Positions 1 through 9,529 of a stretch of DNA of 64,000 nt are shown piece after piece (positions within the stretch are counted from its first letter, which is position 1; each line of letters begins with the position of its first letter). The stretch comes from Pedobacter montanisoli (GTDB lineage Bacteria; Bacteroidota; Bacteroidia; Sphingobacteriales; Sphingobacteriaceae). A program made the translations under genes and the position numbers. The notes beneath the pieces were generated by a model. It had not been told where the DNA came from, ran no database searches, and saw only the letters and a program-made list of their open reading frames with translations. The stretch spans positions 62,001 through 126,000 of the forward strand of contig NZ_JALGBH010000002.1 of NCBI RefSeq assembly GCF_022809115.1. Direction: 5' to 3'.

Positions 1-2
1 TT

Positions 3-344
3 AGAGTTTCTAATGGAAATGTATCAAAAATTTTAGCACCGTCTTACCAGTCTATCCTAACACATAACCAAATACAGGTGTACCCTGTAAATGTAGAAGA
101 TGAAATAGATTGGAAAAACGGATTGTTCAGGTTTAATAACGCTTCATTGCAATCTATTCTTTTACAATTAGAACGCTGGTATAACATAGATGCAGACATG
201 AAAAATGTGCCCAATAAGAGATACAATGGAGTTATATCACGCAAGGCTAATCTCTCTGAAGTGTTAAACATGCTGTCGTTAACAGGAAACATTGAATTTG
301 AGCTTACGCAAGACAGAAAACTGTATATAAACCAAACCCGATAA
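3..344 (+). CDS. FecR-family anti-sigma factor, C-terminal part (5' end outside window)
   Basis: The frame is open from the left edge and ends with TAA at 342-344. The visible ~113 residues match the C-terminal DUF4974 region of Bacteroidota FecR proteins: a stretch predicting short beta strands, then a helix with the pattern LQSILLQLERWYNID, then strands ending in a Tyr-Ile-Asn tail. These inner-membrane proteins hold an ECF sigma factor and respond to the STN domain of a partner SusC. The SusC gene follows after 34 bp and carries an STN domain, so this is very probably its cognate regulator. The sigma gene should lie upstream of the window. Any start codon inside the window is internal. Confidence 0.9.
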   Translation, partial: RVSNGNVSKILAPSYQSILTHNQIQVYPVNVEDEIDWKNGLFRFNNASLQSILLQLERWYNIDADMKNVPNKRYNGVISRKANLSEVLNMLSLTGNIEFELTQDRKLYINQTR

Positions 345-378
345 TAGAATACTAATCAACAAACCAAAACCAAATCAC

Positions 379-3300
379 ATGCTAAAAGATTACCTAAAAA
401 ATCATCAAGCAAACGCAGGTCCTCTTACTTACAATTTTAAAAAGATTGTTAACCTTAAATTATTAAGAGTGATGAAATTAACCATTGTTTTCTTTACCAT
501 TTTTTGTTTGCAGTTAAATGCGGCGGTTTTTTCACAGAAAGTAACCATTAATCAAAAAAACATGCCTTTAGAAAAGGTTATTAAAGAAATAAAACGTCAA
601 ACGGGATATTTTTTTCTATATGACCTCGATTTATTGCAACAAAAATCAAAACCGGTAGATATTTCGGTTAAAGATGCCGATATCAAAGAAGTACTTACGC
701 TGGCATTAAAAACACAGCCTTTTGATTTTGAAATTAAGGCCAACACAATTTTAATCAAACCTTTGTTGCCAGCTAACGTAGCCAATATCGATGTAAGGGG
801 TACAGTGGTAGATGAAAACGGATTGCCCATGGCTGGAGCATCTGTACGTGTAAAGGGAAGTTCTGTTGCAGTAATTGCAGACAATCAGGGAAATTTTCTT
901 CTGAAAAATGTAGATGAGCAGGCTACACTGGTCATCTCGTACATTGGTTACGAAGAACGAGAAGTTAAGGCAAAAGCACAATTGGGAAACATTAAACTTA
1001 ACCCACAAACCAATACTTTGGCAAATGTGGTTGTTACGGGATATACCAATTACACCAGATCGCAATCTGCAACAGCGGTATCAACCGTAAGTGCAGATAA
1101 AATTAATCAGGTTCCGGGTTTAACGGTAGATCAGATTTTGCAAGGTCGTGTTCCGGGTATGAGTGTAATTTCTACTTCTGGTCAGCCAGGGCAAAGCGCT
1201 GCTGTGGTAATCAGAGGTATAGGTAGTGTAAACGGTTCATCAACACCTTTATATGTTTTAGACGGGGTACCTATTGAAGGTAATTATTTTCAAACGATAA
1301 ATCCTGAGGACATAGAAAGTGCTTCAGTACTTAAAGATGCTTCGGCTAAAGCTTTATATGGATCAAGAGGATCAAATGGTGTAATTATACTTACAACTAA
1401 AAAAGGAAAATCAGGAGCATTATCTATTAATTATAATTCACAATATGGTTTTTCTAATTTAAGTCGCCCAAATTTTGAGATGATGAATACAACCCAAAGA
1501 CTTCAATTTGAGGAAGAAATAGGGTTAAATTACGGAAGAAATCTGGGGCCAGGGTGGACCTACTCACCAAAAAATCCAAATTATATTTCAGGAACAGCTG
1601 CTTTCAAGGCAAATGCAGATCGTATATTAGATAGTTTAAGGCATATCAATGTAGATTGGAGAGATATGTTTTTCCAGACAGGTAAGTTCCAAGAGCAACA
1701 GGTAAGTATTAGTGGAGGTAATGAAAAAATCCGTTTTTACAATTCATTAAACTATTATAAACAAGATGGCGTGGCTAAACGTACCGGTATGGACAGGTAT
1801 GCTTTACGCAGCAATGTAGATTTTAATGATAACAAGTTTTCAGGAAACGTAAACCTTTCTTTAGGTTATTCTCAATCAAGCTTTACAGAAGGAGAAGGAG
1901 GAACGGGAGCTGGTACGGCAATGGCATCGGTATATTATGCACTACCTTATGAATACCCTTACGCACCTGATGGAACGTTGATACATCCGGGTAACCAATC
2001 TAAATATTTTATCTTGGATCAAAGAGAAGGGAGCCAGGGACTTGAACGTTTGTACAACTCATCTGATAAAACGGATCAATTAAAGACCATTCTCAGTACC
2101 TCTTTTGCATACCAGATTTTACCCGAATTAAAAATTACAACAAGGGCGGGTATCGATTACCGTAATTCAGCAGATCAGACTTTTATCAATCCTGATTCTT
2201 ATTATGGCTCAAGGAGTAATTCCAATACTTTGGGCGGAAAAGGCAGGCTTACAGATGTTAGTCGCAGGAATTTTAATATTATTTCTACCTCGGGTTTAGT
2301 CTTTAATAAAACATTTAATGTTAAACATGATGTGGAGCTGGCAGGTTATTATGAATATGTTTATAATAATTTCTCTTCTTTTGGATTTGATGCTTATGGC
2401 ATAGATGGACGTTTGCCTGAAACGCCAGCCGGAGTAACCTCAAGTTCAACTTTCTTACCTGCTATTAAAGGTAATAAAACCAGAAGTGCCTTGGCCTCAA
2501 TTATAGGTATAGGTAGATATACGTATGATAACCGTTATACCCTTAATGCCAGTTATCGTTATGATGGATCAACAAAAGTAGCTCCTAAAAACAAATGGAA
2601 AGGATTTTATTCATTTGGTGCAAGCTGGAATGCCAAAGCAGAAGATTTTATGCAGAAAGCTGAATTTATATCAGACTTAAAACTACGTGCCAGTTATGGA
2701 AAAACAGCTAGTCCGTTGTCTGGTGATTTTTCTTATCTTCCAACGTTTGTGGGTACCAGCTATGGAGGAGTTGCCGGGATAAGGCCATCAGCAATAGGTA
2801 ATCCAGATTATGACTGGGAATATGTATATGAATTAAACATAGGTTTTGACCTGTCTTTGCTCAAATCAAAAAGATTAAGATTATCAGCTGATTATTACAA
2901 TCGAAAAACGGTTAATATGTTTTTTGACCAACCGGTTTCTGCAGTTGCTGGTGCCGGTGCCGGAGGCTCTTTACCTTTAAGCACCGGAAAAATGCGCAAC
3001 CGGGGGATAGAGTTTGAAATTAATGGAGATGTGATCAAGAATAACACTTTTACCTGGTCGGTAGGAGTAAACGCCGGATATAACAAAAATAAGATACTAT
3101 ACCTTACTCCTTTAGCTGATTTATTACTTGATGGTGATACCCGTGTTTATAAAGTTGGTTATCCTGTGGGTACATATTATGCTCCGGATTGGGCGGGAGT
3201 AAATCCACAAACAGGAGAAGCTCAATATTATAAACTAGACGGTACTATTACTACAGTTTATGATGCCGCTACTCAAAACAATACCAATTCAGGAAGTTTA

Positions 3301-3774
3301 TACCCAAGCTTTACAGGTGGTTTTAATACCTCATTAAGCTATAAAGGTTTTACGGCTTCTGCTTTATTCTCTTTCGTATCAAATGTAATGCGTTGGAACA
3401 ATGAAGATTTTTATAACGAGAATCAACGCTATGCAACCAGTAATCAAACGGTAAGAATGTTAAACGACAGATGGAAAAAGCCTGGAGACAATGCCACCTT
3501 ACAGCGATTTGATATTCCGAGAAACTTTACATCAAAAGATATTCAGGATGCTTCATTCCTGAGATTGAGAAATGTGAATATTTCATATGCGGTTCCTCAG
3601 CAACTTCTCAACAAAACAGGTTTTATTAAAGCTGTAAAAGTATTTGTACAGGGGCAAAATTTATATACCTGGACAAAATGGAGAGGACTTGATCCTGAAA
3701 ATAATGCAATATATGGCCGTTTTCAATATCCGAATACCAGAACATATACAGCAGGTTTAAATGTTAACTTTTAA
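379..3774 (+). CDS. SusC/RagA-type TonB-linked outer-membrane transporter with STN domain
   Basis: The 1131-residue product has a hydrophobic signal segment at about residues 32-52, an STN (secretin/TonB short N-terminal) domain at about 55-130, a carboxypeptidase-regulatory-like domain at about 138-210 (GTVVDENGLPMAGASV), a TonB plug domain at about 218-345 (ending near PLYVLDGVPIEG, then KDASAKALYGSRGSNGVI) and a beta-barrel to the C-terminus. The long N-terminal extension before the signal core is normal in STN-bearing SusC proteins and supports this start. The STN domain signals to the FecR protein encoded just upstream. The barrel imports a substrate captured by the SusD partner encoded 11 bp downstream. 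The two S51 peptidases that follow point to a peptide-like substrate. Confidence 0.96.
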   Translation: MLKDYLKNHQANAGPLTYNFKKIVNLKLLRVMKLTIVFFTIFCLQLNAAVFSQKVTINQKNMPLEKVIKEIKRQTGYFFLYDLDLLQQKSKPVDISVKDADIKEVLTLALKTQPFDFEIKANTILIKPLLPANVANIDVRGTVVDENGLPMAGASVRVKGSSVAVIADNQGNFLLKNVDEQATLVISYIGYEEREVKAKAQLGNIKLNPQTNTLANVVVTGYTNYTRSQSATAVSTVSADKINQVPGLTVDQILQGRVPGMSVISTSGQPGQSAAVVIRGIGSVNGSSTPLYVLDGVPIEGNYFQTINPEDIESASVLKDASAKALYGSRGSNGVIILTTKKGKSGALSINYNSQYGFSNLSRPNFEMMNTTQRLQFEEEIGLNYGRNLGPGWTYSPKNPNYISGTAAFKANADRILDSLRHINVDWRDMFFQTGKFQEQQVSISGGNEKIRFYNSLNYYKQDGVAKRTGMDRYALRSNVDFNDNKFSGNVNLSLGYSQSSFTEGEGGTGAGTAMASVYYALPYEYPYAPDGTLIHPGNQSKYFILDQREGSQGLERLYNSSDKTDQLKTILSTSFAYQILPELKITTRAGIDYRNSADQTFINPDSYYGSRSNSNTLGGKGRLTDVSRRNFNIISTSGLVFNKTFNVKHDVELAGYYEYVYNNFSSFGFDAYGIDGRLPETPAGVTSSSTFLPAIKGNKTRSALASIIGIGRYTYDNRYTLNASYRYDGSTKVAPKNKWKGFYSFGASWNAKAEDFMQKAEFISDLKLRASYGKTASPLSGDFSYLPTFVGTSYGGVAGIRPSAIGNPDYDWEYVYELNIGFDLSLLKSKRLRLSADYYNRKTVNMFFDQPVSAVAGAGAGGSLPLSTGKMRNRGIEFEINGDVIKNNTFTWSVGVNAGYNKNKILYLTPLADLLLDGDTRVYKVGYPVGTYYAPDWAGVNPQTGEAQYYKLDGTITTVYDAATQNNTNSGSLYPSFTGGFNTSLSYKGFTASALFSFVSNVMRWNNEDFYNENQRYATSNQTVRMLNDRWKKPGDNATLQRFDIPRNFTSKDIQDASFLRLRNVNISYAVPQQLLNKTGFIKAVKVFVQGQNLYTWTKWRGLDPENNAIYGRFQYPNTRTYTAGLNVNF

Positions 3775-3785
3775 TTACGATAGCA

Positions 3786-5168
3786 ATGAAAAACAAATTA
3801 TATAGCGTTATATTTTCTTTGTTAATCTTAACAATATCATGTGCTAAATTAGATTTAGCACCAACAGATAGTATATCACCTGATAAAGCCTACAGAAATC
3901 TCAATGATGTAAATATGGGTATCATAGGTGCATACGCAGTAGTAGATTATACACCTATAAGCCTGGTTTCAACTGTATCAGATGAAGCCATGTATCCAAC
4001 TGAAAATACAGTTGGAAATAGCGATGCCTTCAGGTGGTTATACAATGCCAGTTATGGCTCTGTTACCTCACTTTATTATGAATATTTTAGAGGTATAGAC
4101 AGAGTTAACAGGGCTCTTGAAGGTATGAGCAAATTAGAAATAGCATCAGGAGATCTTGCTTTAGCTAATCGTTACAAGGCAGAATTATTAGGTCTTAGAG
4201 CATATTTTCATTTTGAGCTGTTACGTAATTATGCGGCTAAGTACGAAACCGGAGCTTTGGGTATTCCATATATGAAAAGCTCAGGCGTAATCTATCCTGC
4301 GAGGTTAAATTTTGATCAGGTAATAACAGAAGTTAAAAACGATCTGGTAGAAGCTAAACCATTGATGCCTTCTGCTTTTAATGATAAAACACGTATTACC
4401 AAAACAGCTATTTCTGCTATACAGGCCAGGGTTGCTTTATATGAAAAAAACTGGGGCGATGCCATTACTTATGCTACAGAAGTGATCAATGCTTTTCCAT
4501 TGGCAACAAAAACACAGTTTCCGGGGTTATGGACAGATGCCAATGACAGCGAGGTCATCTGGAAAGCTAAACGTGTGGGTACTACTGATTCGAGAGTAGG
4601 CGATTTTTATTACAGACAGACGGGAGGTATTGTATTGTATGCGCCAGCCCAAAAATTAATCAATACATTTGATCAGACTAACGATTTACGTTATACGGCC
4701 TACATTAAGTATGATGCTACGCGTACAGGTACCAAATCAAAATATCTTGTCAATAAATATATAGGTGGTACGGCCACTGCACCAGGCTTAACTGATATTA
4801 AACTTTACAGAACCGGAGAAATGTACCTGATCAGAGCCGAAGCAAGAGCAGAATCTTCAGGAGATGCAGCCGGAGATATCAATACCTTACGTGCGGCAAG
4901 AATTAATGGTTATACCGATCAGAATTTTGCAGATAAAAATGCACTTATAGAAGCGGTTTATGCGGAGAGATTTAAAGAGCTTGCTTTTGAAGGACATCGT
5001 TTTTATGACCTGAGAAGAAGGAGTATGCCGGTTCAGAGGCTGGCAGCAGATGCGGTAAATGCATCAGGAGCTGTTGAATTGTTGCCAACAAAAGCCCAGT
5101 ATGCTTTCCCTATACCAGCACAAGAAATGCTGATTAACAAAAATACAAAACAAAACCCTGACTACTAA
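3786..5168 (+). CDS. SusD/RagB-family outer-membrane lipoprotein
   Basis: The 460-residue product begins with a lipoprotein signal peptide (lipobox near residues 16-20, TISC) and has the TPR-like helical fold of SusD, including the RYKAELLGLRAYFHFELL helix and the C-terminal signature RFKELAFEGHRFYDLRR. SusD proteins are the surface lid that binds substrate for the SusC channel. It starts 11 bp after susC, so the two are cotranscribed. The hairpin at 5173-5201 follows it directly. The substrate cannot be read from the sequence alone; the downstream peptidases favour a polypeptide. Confidence 0.96.
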   Translation: MKNKLYSVIFSLLILTISCAKLDLAPTDSISPDKAYRNLNDVNMGIIGAYAVVDYTPISLVSTVSDEAMYPTENTVGNSDAFRWLYNASYGSVTSLYYEYFRGIDRVNRALEGMSKLEIASGDLALANRYKAELLGLRAYFHFELLRNYAAKYETGALGIPYMKSSGVIYPARLNFDQVITEVKNDLVEAKPLMPSAFNDKTRITKTAISAIQARVALYEKNWGDAITYATEVINAFPLATKTQFPGLWTDANDSEVIWKAKRVGTTDSRVGDFYYRQTGGIVLYAPAQKLINTFDQTNDLRYTAYIKYDATRTGTKSKYLVNKYIGGTATAPGLTDIKLYRTGEMYLIRAEARAESSGDAAGDINTLRAARINGYTDQNFADKNALIEAVYAERFKELAFEGHRFYDLRRRSMPVQRLAADAVNASGAVELLPTKAQYAFPIPAQEMLINKNTKQNPDY

Positions 5169-5172
5169 TCTG

Positions 5173-5201
5173 ATGTTCATCCCGCCAAGAGGGATGAACA
5201 T
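5173..5201 (+). terminator. Strong hairpin after susD, no U-tract
   Basis: An 11-bp perfect inverted repeat (arms ATGTTCATCCC and GGGATGAACAT) with a 7-nt loop sits 4 bp after the susD stop. It lacks a run of T afterwards, so it looks like an intercistronic hairpin that stabilises susCD mRNA or attenuates reading into the peptidase genes rather than a full terminator. Confidence 0.6.
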
Positions 5202-5227
5202 TTACAGTACCTATTTAAAAAATTAAT

Positions 5228-6322
5228 ATGAGAAGAATATTAGTGGCTTTTTTACTGCTTTTATGTGGTGTGGCTTACGGTTGCGGTAAATCAGAAGAAA
5301 ACAAACCAGACACAAAACCAGGAAATGGTAATAATGGAATTGGAAATGTAAAAAGACGGCCCGCATCTATAGGCATTATAGGTGATACAGCTAATGTAAA
5401 CAAGGCCGTAACAGGAGGCATGGTTTTAATGGGAGGTGGAACAGATGTATCGGCTGCTTTTAAATGGATGATTGAAAAAAGTGGGGGAGGCGATGTCGTT
5501 ATTTTGAGGGCATCTGGTACAGATGCTTATAACAGCTATATCAACGGATTAGGTAATGTAAATTCTGTAGAAACTTTACTGATCAATAGCAGAGAATTGG
5601 CCAATAATGACACTGTAGCCTATATTATCCGCAATGCAGAAATGGTATTTATCGCTGGCGGTGACCAATCTGATTACATGAAATACTGGAAAGGTACAAA
5701 AGTAGATAAAGCATTAAACTATCTTTTAACAGAAAAGAAAGCGCCTGTAGGAGGTACAAGCGCAGGATGTGCTATTTTAGGTGCGTTTTATTACAGTGGA
5801 GAAACAGGCGGACTTACTTCTGCAGAAGCACTGGAAAATCCTTACAATGCTAACGTAACCTTATATAAGCAAGATTTTCTAAAAGCACCTTATCTTGAAA
5901 ATGTAATTACAGATCAGCATTACCTTACCAGAAGCAGAGAAGGCAGATCAGCTGTGTTTTTAGGTAGGATATTAAAAGATTGGAATATCGCTGCAAATGC
6001 CATTGCCGCAGATGAAAGAGTGGCTGTATGTATTGATCAAAACGGTGTTGCTAAGGTATATGGCGATTACTCTACCAGCCGACCTTATAGTTACGCTTAT
6101 TTTATCCGTTTAGATAAAAACAAACAACCTGAAAATTTTGTACCGAATAATAAAGTGAACTGGAGCCAACAAGAAAAAGCTTTAGATGTATATGAAATTG
6201 CAGCTTCAGAAAACGGAGGTGGAGAGTTTGACGTAAAGAACTTTGCCATTGATCAGGCAAAAGGTGGTACACGTTATTGGTGGTGGGTCAGTAATGGCAT
6301 ATTACATAAAAAGGCACAATAA
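5228..6322 (+). CDS. Cyanophycinase-like S51 peptidase, lipoprotein
   Basis: The 364-residue product has a lipoprotein signal peptide (Cys near residue 19 in AYGC), so it should sit in the periplasm or on the outer membrane. It carries S51 family marks: the IAGGDQSDYMKYW segment, the nucleophile motif GGTSAGC with Ser at about residue 178, and DQHYLTRSREGR downstream. S51 enzymes (cyanophycinase, peptidase E) cleave peptides with Asp or beta-aspartyl links. It lies 60 bp after susD with only a hairpin between, so it belongs to the same locus. It differs enough from its neighbour to suggest different specificity or location. Cyanophycinase proper is one possibility; isoaspartyl peptidase is another. 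Confidence 0.85.
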   Translation: MRRILVAFLLLLCGVAYGCGKSEENKPDTKPGNGNNGIGNVKRRPASIGIIGDTANVNKAVTGGMVLMGGGTDVSAAFKWMIEKSGGGDVVILRASGTDAYNSYINGLGNVNSVETLLINSRELANNDTVAYIIRNAEMVFIAGGDQSDYMKYWKGTKVDKALNYLLTEKKAPVGGTSAGCAILGAFYYSGETGGLTSAEALENPYNANVTLYKQDFLKAPYLENVITDQHYLTRSREGRSAVFLGRILKDWNIAANAIAADERVAVCIDQNGVAKVYGDYSTSRPYSYAYFIRLDKNKQPENFVPNNKVNWSQQEKALDVYEIAASENGGGEFDVKNFAIDQAKGGTRYWWWVSNGILHKKAQ

Positions 6323-6352
6323 ATATTAACCGTAAATAAACAAACAGATAGC

Positions 6353-7192
6353 ATGAAAAAGATTTATTTCTTAATGGTTGCCTTTAGTCTGATGAGCTTT
6401 TTAGCTTTTGCCCAGCAAACACAAAAAGGTAAACTATTTATTATTGGTGGCGGTACCCGTTCTGATGCATTGATTAAAGATCTGGTGAATACTGCCGAAT
6501 TTCGTGCCAATGATTATATCATTGTTTTACCTATGGCAAGCGAGGAGCCCGATACAGGTTTTAAATATATTAATCAGCAATTAAAAAAACATACAGCTCT
6601 AAAAGTAAGGAATTTCAATTTTGCCAAGCATGATGTGAATGATAGCAAATGGATAGATTCTTTAAAAAAGGCCAGAATGATTTACATATTGGGCGGCGAT
6701 CAGAGCCGCTTCATGAAATCGGTATTGAATACACCTGTTTATACAGCAATTCATGAAGCCTATAAAAATGGCTCTACCATTGCGGGAACAAGTGCGGGAG
6801 CTGCTGTGATGAGCAGGTATATGATTACAGGAAAACAATTGCTCGAAAGCGAGTATAAAGAAACATTTAATCAGCTTTTAGATAAGAATATCGAATTTTC
6901 AGAAGGATTGGGGCTATTGCAAAATACCATTATAGACCAGCATTTCATCAAAAGAAACCGTTATAACAGGTTAATTTCTGCGCTTGCAGATAAACCAACA
7001 TTTACCTGTGTGGGCATAGATGAAGGAACGGCTATTGTAGTAAAAGGAAATCAGGCAAGAGTAAGTGGCGATAGTCAGGTTATCAGGATAGCAAATCCCG
7101 TTAACCTTAAAACAGATCGTAAACTGATTAAGTTTAGCCAAGTACAATTTGGTCTGTTTACAAACGGAGATGTGTTTGAGATTAAACCTTAG
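6353..7192 (+). CDS. Cyanophycinase-like S51 peptidase, secreted
   Basis: The 279-residue product has a cleavable signal peptide (ending near FAQ at residue 20) and S51 motifs: LFIIGGGTRSD near the N-terminus, YILGGDQSRFMKS, the nucleophile motif AGTSAGAAVMS with Ser at about residue 147, and DQHFIKRNRYNRL. This is close to classical cyanophycinase, which releases dipeptides from the aspartate-arginine polymer. It follows the other S51 gene by 30 bp. Two adjacent paralogues behind a SusCD pair suggest sequential cleavage at two places in the cell envelope. The gene ends directly against the convergent gene at 7193, with no base between the stop codons. Confidence 0.88.
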   Translation: MKKIYFLMVAFSLMSFLAFAQQTQKGKLFIIGGGTRSDALIKDLVNTAEFRANDYIIVLPMASEEPDTGFKYINQQLKKHTALKVRNFNFAKHDVNDSKWIDSLKKARMIYILGGDQSRFMKSVLNTPVYTAIHEAYKNGSTIAGTSAGAAVMSRYMITGKQLLESEYKETFNQLLDKNIEFSEGLGLLQNTIIDQHFIKRNRYNRLISALADKPTFTCVGIDEGTAIVVKGNQARVSGDSQVIRIANPVNLKTDRKLIKFSQVQFGLFTNGDVFEIKP

Positions 7193-7612
7193 TTATTTAT
7201 TAAACTGCTGTTCTATTTTATAGTAAAAAGTATCGGTGCCTGAAACTACTTTACGACTATAAATCAACTTAAAATAAGTACTTCTTACATAAGGAATATA
7301 CCAGGTGCTGTCGGGATTGGTCATAAACGCAATGTTCTCACCGGCAGCATCTATCTGAAAACCAATACTGTCATTATGCTTCACAAACTTTTGCGAAGAT
7401 GTAAAGAAAACGGTATCGGCAGACTTAAATTTTACCGTATCTTTTTTAACTGTGTCTCCGTTTTTTAAGTCAATTTTCACATAAAACGGAGTGCTCCATT
7501 TTCCGGTCAGGTATTTTTGCACAAACTGCTGATCGTCTAACTTTTCTCTTTTGCAGCCAAAGCCTAAAAGAACAACGCAAAGTAAAAAATATCTCAATTT
7601 ATACATTCTCAT
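7193..7612 (-). CDS. Small lipoprotein of unknown function
   Basis: The 139-residue product has a lipobox (LLGFGC near residues 15-20) and then a mostly polar, strand-rich domain with no motif I recognise. The mature part begins with a helix containing FVQKYLTGKW, a pattern seen in lipocalin-like Bacteroidota lipoproteins, so a small beta-barrel is possible but unproven. It is convergent with the S51 peptidase gene and appears to be a single-gene unit. Confidence 0.7.
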   Translation of the reverse strand: MRMYKLRYFLLCVVLLGFGCKREKLDDQQFVQKYLTGKWSTPFYVKIDLKNGDTVKKDTVKFKSADTVFFTSSQKFVKHNDSIGFQIDAAGENIAFMTNPDSTWYIPYVRSTYFKLIYSRKVVSGTDTFYYKIEQQFNK

Positions 7613-7859
7613 CAGTACTGATATAGGATCAAATATAAATAAAGTAAATTTAAAGCTTCAATAATGTATCATATATAGTAGTTTGTGAAGACCAGATAAA
7701 CGCTCAAAACAGATTTGTACAACTCTTAAAATCAAATGATTGTTTATTAAATATGCTTTGCTAAAAAAGTACTTTGTAAGCTTTTAGCCATGTACAGATG
7801 ATTTTTTTATGCAAATAAAATTTCAGTAAAGCCATTAATACAAAAAACTGGCTTTTGCA

Positions 7860-7891
7860 TTTGACATTATATCGCAATTACCTTAAGTTTG
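7860..7891 (+). promoter_or_regulatory. Bacteroidota-type promoter of sucD
   Basis: TTTG at 7860-7863 and TAAGTTTG at 7884-7891 are separated by 20 bp, which fits the -33 TTTG / -7 TAnnTTTG promoter of Bacteroidota. Transcription should start near 7897-7900, so translation must start at the ATG at 7910. Confidence 0.85.
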
Positions 7892-7909
7892 CACAAAAAT
7901 ATAGATACA

Positions 7910-8782
7910 ATGAGTGTTTTAGTAAATAAAAATTCTAAAGTAATTGTTCAGGGATTTACCGGTAACGAAGGTACTTACCATGCTGAGCAAATGATAGCTT
8001 ACGGTACAAACGTAGTTGGTGGTGTAACTCCCGGCAAAGGCGGTCAGGAGCATTTAGGCAGACCTGTTTTTAATACCGTTAAAGATGCGGTTGATAAAGC
8101 TGGTGCTGATGTATCTATTATTTTCGTACCACCTCCGTTTGCAGCTGATGCCATTATGGAAGCTGCTGAGGCTGGAATTAAAGTAATTGTTTGTATTACT
8201 GAAGGTATTCCTACCAAAGATATGATCGCGGTAAAATCTTATCTTTCAGATAAAGATAGTCGTTTAATTGGCCCTAACTGTCCGGGTATCATCACTGCTG
8301 ATGAGGCTAAGATTGGTATCATGCCTGGATTTATCTTCAAAAAAGGTAATGTAGGTGTGGTTTCTAAATCAGGAACTTTAACTTATGAAGCGGTAGACCA
8401 AGTGGTTAAAGCAGGTTTAGGTATTACTACAGCTATTGGTATTGGTGGTGATCCAATTATTGGTACACCTACTAAAGAAGCAGTAGAATTATTAATGAAC
8501 GATCCAGAAACTGAAGGTATCATCATGATTGGTGAGATTGGTGGCGGTATGGAAGCCGAAGCTGCGCGTTGGATCAAAGAACATGGCACTAAACCAGTAG
8601 TAGGTTTCATCGCTGGTCAAACTGCGCCTCCGGGACGTAGAATGGGCCACGCAGGTGCTATTGTTGGTGGTGCTGATGATACTGCTGCTGCAAAAATGAA
8701 AATTATGCGTGAGTGTGGTATTACAGTAGTAGAGAGCCCGGCAGAAATTGGTGCTGCTATGGCTGCTTTGTTAAAAAAATAA
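7910..8782 (+). CDS. sucD: Succinyl-CoA ligase, alpha subunit
   Basis: This encodes 290 residues, the usual SucD length. It has the CoA-binding Rossmann region at the start ([19 protein letters not shown]), SGTLTYEAV near the middle, and GHAGAIVGG with the phospho-accepting His near residue 247. It catalyses succinyl-CoA to succinate with nucleotide triphosphate formation in the TCA cycle and needs SucB, which is not in this window. An in-frame TTG at 7889 lies inside the -7 promoter element, so the ATG at 7910 is the start. A strong hairpin terminator follows. Confidence 0.97.
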   Translation: MSVLVNKNSKVIVQGFTGNEGTYHAEQMIAYGTNVVGGVTPGKGGQEHLGRPVFNTVKDAVDKAGADVSIIFVPPPFAADAIMEAAEAGIKVIVCITEGIPTKDMIAVKSYLSDKDSRLIGPNCPGIITADEAKIGIMPGFIFKKGNVGVVSKSGTLTYEAVDQVVKAGLGITTAIGIGGDPIIGTPTKEAVELLMNDPETEGIIMIGEIGGGMEAEAARWIKEHGTKPVVGFIAGQTAPPGRRMGHAGAIVGGADDTAAAKMKIMRECGITVVESPAEIGAAMAALLKK

Positions 8783-8803
8783 TATCAACAACAAAAATAT
8801 ATA

Positions 8804-8838
8804 GAAAAGCGTTCCATTATGGAACGCTTTTCTTTTTT
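8804..8838 (+). terminator. Rho-independent terminator of sucD
   Basis: A 12-bp perfect stem (GAAAAGCGTTCC and its complement) with a 5-nt loop is followed by TTTTTT, 22 bp after the sucD stop. Confidence 0.9.
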
Positions 8839-8989
8839 GGTAACGAGTTATATCTGATATTTAGTTCTCGATAATTATACACTGACATGAAAATCAGAAG
8901 GAGTTTAATAATTATATTTGTTTGAAGACATAAAGTCTTTTTTAATGTTTAGAGCTTCACCTTAATTGATGGAACAAAATTATTTACAA

Positions 8990-9472
8990 ATGAAATCGAT
9001 TTTAAATAGCGTGGTAATTATGGGCTTGCTGGTATTAAGTACAAGTCTTGTAGCTTGTGCGCAAAAACAGAACAACGAGACCACACCGCATAAAATGACG
9101 AAGAAAATGGAATGGAATAAGTTAACCCCCGAAGAAGAATACGTAATTGTAAACAAAGGAACAGAATATCCTGGAACAGGTAAATATGATAAGTTTTTTG
9201 AGAAAGGAACTTATGTTTGCAAAAGGTGTAATGCGCCTTTATACCGTTCAGAAACCAAATTTGATGGACATTGTGGATGGCCGGCTTTCGATGATGAAAT
9301 TAAAGGCGCCGTTAAACGTATTCCCGATGCAGATGGTCAGCGTACTGAAATAGTTTGCGCTAAATGTGGAGGACACTTAGGGCACGTATTTGAAGGAGAA
9401 ATGTTCACCAAGAAAAATACCCGCCATTGTGTAAATTCTATTTCAATGCGTTTTGTTCCTGATGAGAAATAA
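8990..9472 (+). CDS. msrB: Peptide-methionine (R)-S-oxide reductase, lipoprotein form
   Basis: The product repairs methionine-R-sulfoxide in proteins. The MsrB fold fills residues ~35-160: two zinc CxxC pairs (CKRC and CAKC), HCGWPAFDD, GGHLGHVFEG, and the catalytic Cys in RHCVNSISMRF. From the ATG at 8990 the N-terminus is a lipoprotein signal (SLVAC), so the enzyme should act in the periplasm. A start at 8966 would add eight polar residues in front of this signal and is less likely. It is a single-gene unit ending at a bidirectional terminator. Confidence 0.95.
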   Translation: MKSILNSVVIMGLLVLSTSLVACAQKQNNETTPHKMTKKMEWNKLTPEEEYVIVNKGTEYPGTGKYDKFFEKGTYVCKRCNAPLYRSETKFDGHCGWPAFDDEIKGAVKRIPDADGQRTEIVCAKCGGHLGHVFEGEMFTKKNTRHCVNSISMRFVPDEK

Positions 9473-9499
9473 CAGTTGAAATAAATTCAATATTTATAA

Positions 9500-9528
9500 A
9501 AAAAACCGGTCTTTAAACCGGTTTTTTC
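9500..9528. terminator. Bidirectional terminator between msrB and the convergent small gene
   Basis: An ACCGGT stem flanked by A-run on the left and T-run on the right (AAAAACCGGT ... ACCGGTTTTTT) gives an intrinsic terminator in both directions. Confidence 0.85.
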
Positions 9529-9529
9529 T

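Noticed and set aside
44..292. Minus-strand open frame opposite the FecR fragment
   Set aside because: The plus-strand frame has clear DUF4974 character and continues from outside the window; the opposite frame is a shadow.
7889..7909. TTG start for sucD seven codons upstream
   Set aside because: It lies within the -7 promoter element, so it would not be in the mRNA.
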